Source: Candidatus Borkfalkia stercoripullorum
Lineage (GTDB): Bacteria; Bacillota; Clostridia; Christensenellales; Borkfalkiaceae
Length of the DNA stretch: 64,000 nucleotides
Reading direction: 5' to 3'
Assembly (NCBI GenBank): GCA_019119395.1
Contig: DWXC01000022.1
Location: forward strand, 1-64,000
The position numbers and the translations under genes are program-made. Positions 62,838-64,000 of the stretch are shown here, in pieces. How positions within the stretch are numbered: position 1 is the stretch's first letter; the number at the start of each line of letters is the position of its first letter. The notes beneath the pieces were generated by a model. That model saw only the letters and a list, made by a program, of their open reading frames with translations, did no database searches and was not told where the DNA came from.

Positions 62838-63017
62838 GGCGGCAATAAGATCATCGAAATAGCGAACGCGTAACGCGAACAAAAGGGGCTTTGCCCCGGG
62901 ATGAAGGCAAGAACAAAAACAGGACCGCGGCGGCAGCGCCGCCGCGGCTTGAAATTTATATACGGCTTCGATTTTTGAGCCGATCGTTTGTAAAGTTGCA
63001 TTGAGAGGCTTCCGATT

Positions 63018-64000
63018 ATGAAAAATTTGATGAAAGCGGCCGTGTTCTACGGCAAACACGATATAAGGGTCGAAAATATTCCCGTCCCCGAGATCAAGGG
63101 GGACGAAGTGCTCGTAAAAGTCGCGTACTGCGGCGTTTGCGGCACGGATGTACATATATTCGAAGGCGACAAGGGTTGCGCCGAGGTGCACCCGCCCATC
63201 GTGCTCGGGCACGAATTCGCGGGCGAGATCGTCGCCGTAGGGGAAAACGTAAAGAACAGAAAGGCGGGAGACAGGGTAGACGTAGACCCCAACGTCCTGT
63301 GCGAGGCGTGCCCCGCATGCCTCGCCGCAAAAGGGCACTTCTGCGAGCATATGACGGGCATCGGCACGATGGTCAACGGAGGATTCGCCGAGTACGTGGC
63401 AGTCCCCGCAAAACAGACGCACCTCGTTTCCGCAAAGACGGATTTAAAGGCCGCCGCCATGACAGAGCCGCTCGCCTGCTGCCTGCACGGCATCGACATG
63501 TGCGGCATCGTGCCCGGCGACAAGGTGCTCGTCATCGGCGCGGGGATGATCGGTCTTCTGATGCTGCAGCTCGCGCGCCTTTCGGGCGCGGCGTTCGTCG
63601 CGGTTTCCGAACCCGTCGCCGCCAAGCGCGAAGAAGCGGCCAAGCTGGGCGCGGACTTGTGTCTCGACCCTTCCGCGATGCCCGCGGAAGAATTCGAGGA
63701 AAAGTGCCGCGGGTACAACTTCAACTGCGTTATCGAGTGCTGCGGCCTCGTAAAGACGATCGAACAGGCGGTTCGCGCGGCGGGGTACAAGGCGACGGTC
63801 ATGATGTTCGGTCTTACAAAACCCGACGACGCGATCTCGCTCAAACCGTACGACGTGTTCAGCAAAGAACTCACGCTCCGCTCTTCCTACATCAATCCAT
63901 ACACGCAGGCGCGCGCCCTCGCCCTCATCGAGAGCGGCAGGGTGGACGTTACGGGCATGGTATGCCCGCCGATCCCCCTCGAAAAACTTCCCGAGGTGCT
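63018..64000 (+). CDS. Zinc-dependent MDR dehydrogenase (sorbitol/threonine-dehydrogenase-like), partial
   Basis: The gene continues past the right edge; 327 residues are visible. Catalytic zinc residues: Cys in YCGVCGTDVH and GHEFAGE. Structural zinc cysteines are in CEACPACLAAKGHFC. The Rossmann motif is VIGAGMIGLLML. It resembles L-iditol/sorbitol or threonine dehydrogenases acting on polyols. The ATG at 63018 follows GAGAGG; a second ATG at 63030 would also fit the family start (MKAAVFYGKHDIRV). It is likely repressed by the divergent DeoR regulator. Confidence 0.9.
   Translation, partial: MKNLMKAAVFYGKHDIRVENIPVPEIKGDEVLVKVAYCGVCGTDVHIFEGDKGCAEVHPPIVLGHEFAGEIVAVGENVKNRKAGDRVDVDPNVLCEACPACLAAKGHFCEHMTGIGTMVNGGFAEYVAVPAKQTHLVSAKTDLKAAAMTEPLACCLHGIDMCGIVPGDKVLVIGAGMIGLLMLQLARLSGAAFVAVSEPVAAKREEAAKLGADLCLDPSAMPAEEFEEKCRGYNFNCVIECCGLVKTIEQAVRAAGYKATVMMFGLTKPDDAISLKPYDVFSKELTLRSSYINPYTQARALALIESGRVDVTGMVCPPIPLEKLPEV

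Larger units (their letters stand above)
62658..63017. other. DeoR/MDR divergent intergenic region
   Basis: 360 bp without a gene. It holds two consensus promoters, an inverted repeat 62762-62785 between them, and a leader of about 170 nt ahead of the MDR gene. The leader has the hairpins GGGGCTTTGCCCC (near 62886-62898) and the perfect CCGCGGCGGC/GCCGCCGCGG (about 62925-62948). Confidence 0.6.

Noticed and set aside
62886-62948. Full attenuator in the MDR leader
   Set aside because: GC-rich hairpins exist but are not followed by a T run, so attenuation is only a possibility.

Overview
The window is GC-rich DNA from a low-GC-type (Firmicutes) endospore former, most likely an uncultured or gut Clostridia lineage. 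The evidence is the gene content: spoIIE, a gerA-type germination operon, addAB instead of recBCD, a SipW/TasA-type secretion locus, lipoprotein-anchored sugar-binding proteins, and consensus sigma-A promoters (TTGACA/17 bp/TATAAT). Species-level assignment is not possible from sequence alone.

Layout. 1-488: an array of structured, non-coding repeats in minus orientation that runs off the left edge. 640-7535: core genes rpsB, tsf, pyrH, frr, uppS, cdsA, dxr and rseP, giving translation factors, UMP kinase, ribosome recycling, undecaprenyl/phospholipid/isoprenoid synthesis and a site-2 protease. 7539-8232: a second array of the same repeat family in plus orientation. 8302-9429: an unknown lipoprotein. 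9598-16175: addB-addA. 16338-17087: an unknown membrane protein. 17493-24310: a surface or matrix locus with TasA/camelysin-like proteins, two large paralogues joining a TasA-like domain to a beta-helix, and a SipW-type signal peptidase. 24471-25853: a PRC-barrel protein and a GNAT acetyltransferase, divergent. 26027-26542: a candidate structured RNA of about 515 nt on the minus strand with its own consensus promoter and terminator. 26634-33594 (minus): gerAA-gerAB-gerAC, a small membrane protein and spoIIE. 33841-42795: cysS, a GH127 beta-L-arabinofuranosidase, mnmG and dnaA (minus), then recF and a small protein (plus). 43077-64000: a carbohydrate locus with an AraC regulator, an LppM-like protein, two LplB/LplC-type permeases, a solute-binding lipoprotein, a membrane protein, a beta-helix lipoprotein, a very large modular lipoprotein, two glycosidases, a Gfo/Idh/MocA plus MDR oxidoreductase pair, a second AraC, a DeoR regulator and an MDR dehydrogenase cut by the right edge.

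How the genes fit together. The carbohydrate locus reads as one capture-import-degrade unit. Surface lipoproteins bind or cleave a polysaccharide, the Lpl-type importer takes up oligosaccharides (its ATPase is not encoded here), intracellular glycosidases trim them, and the oxidoreductases feed monosaccharides or sugar acids into metabolism under AraC/DeoR control. The SipW locus would secrete and assemble fibre- or adhesin-like proteins.

Most striking observation. Two arrays (at least five units) of a repeat of roughly 200 bp have conserved unpaired segments, while the stems of at least three hairpins differ between units with both strands changed together. This is a covariation signature of a structured RNA or single-stranded DNA element that I cannot assign to a known family. 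The 515-nt orphan transcript candidate at 26027-26542 is the second non-coding element worth attention.
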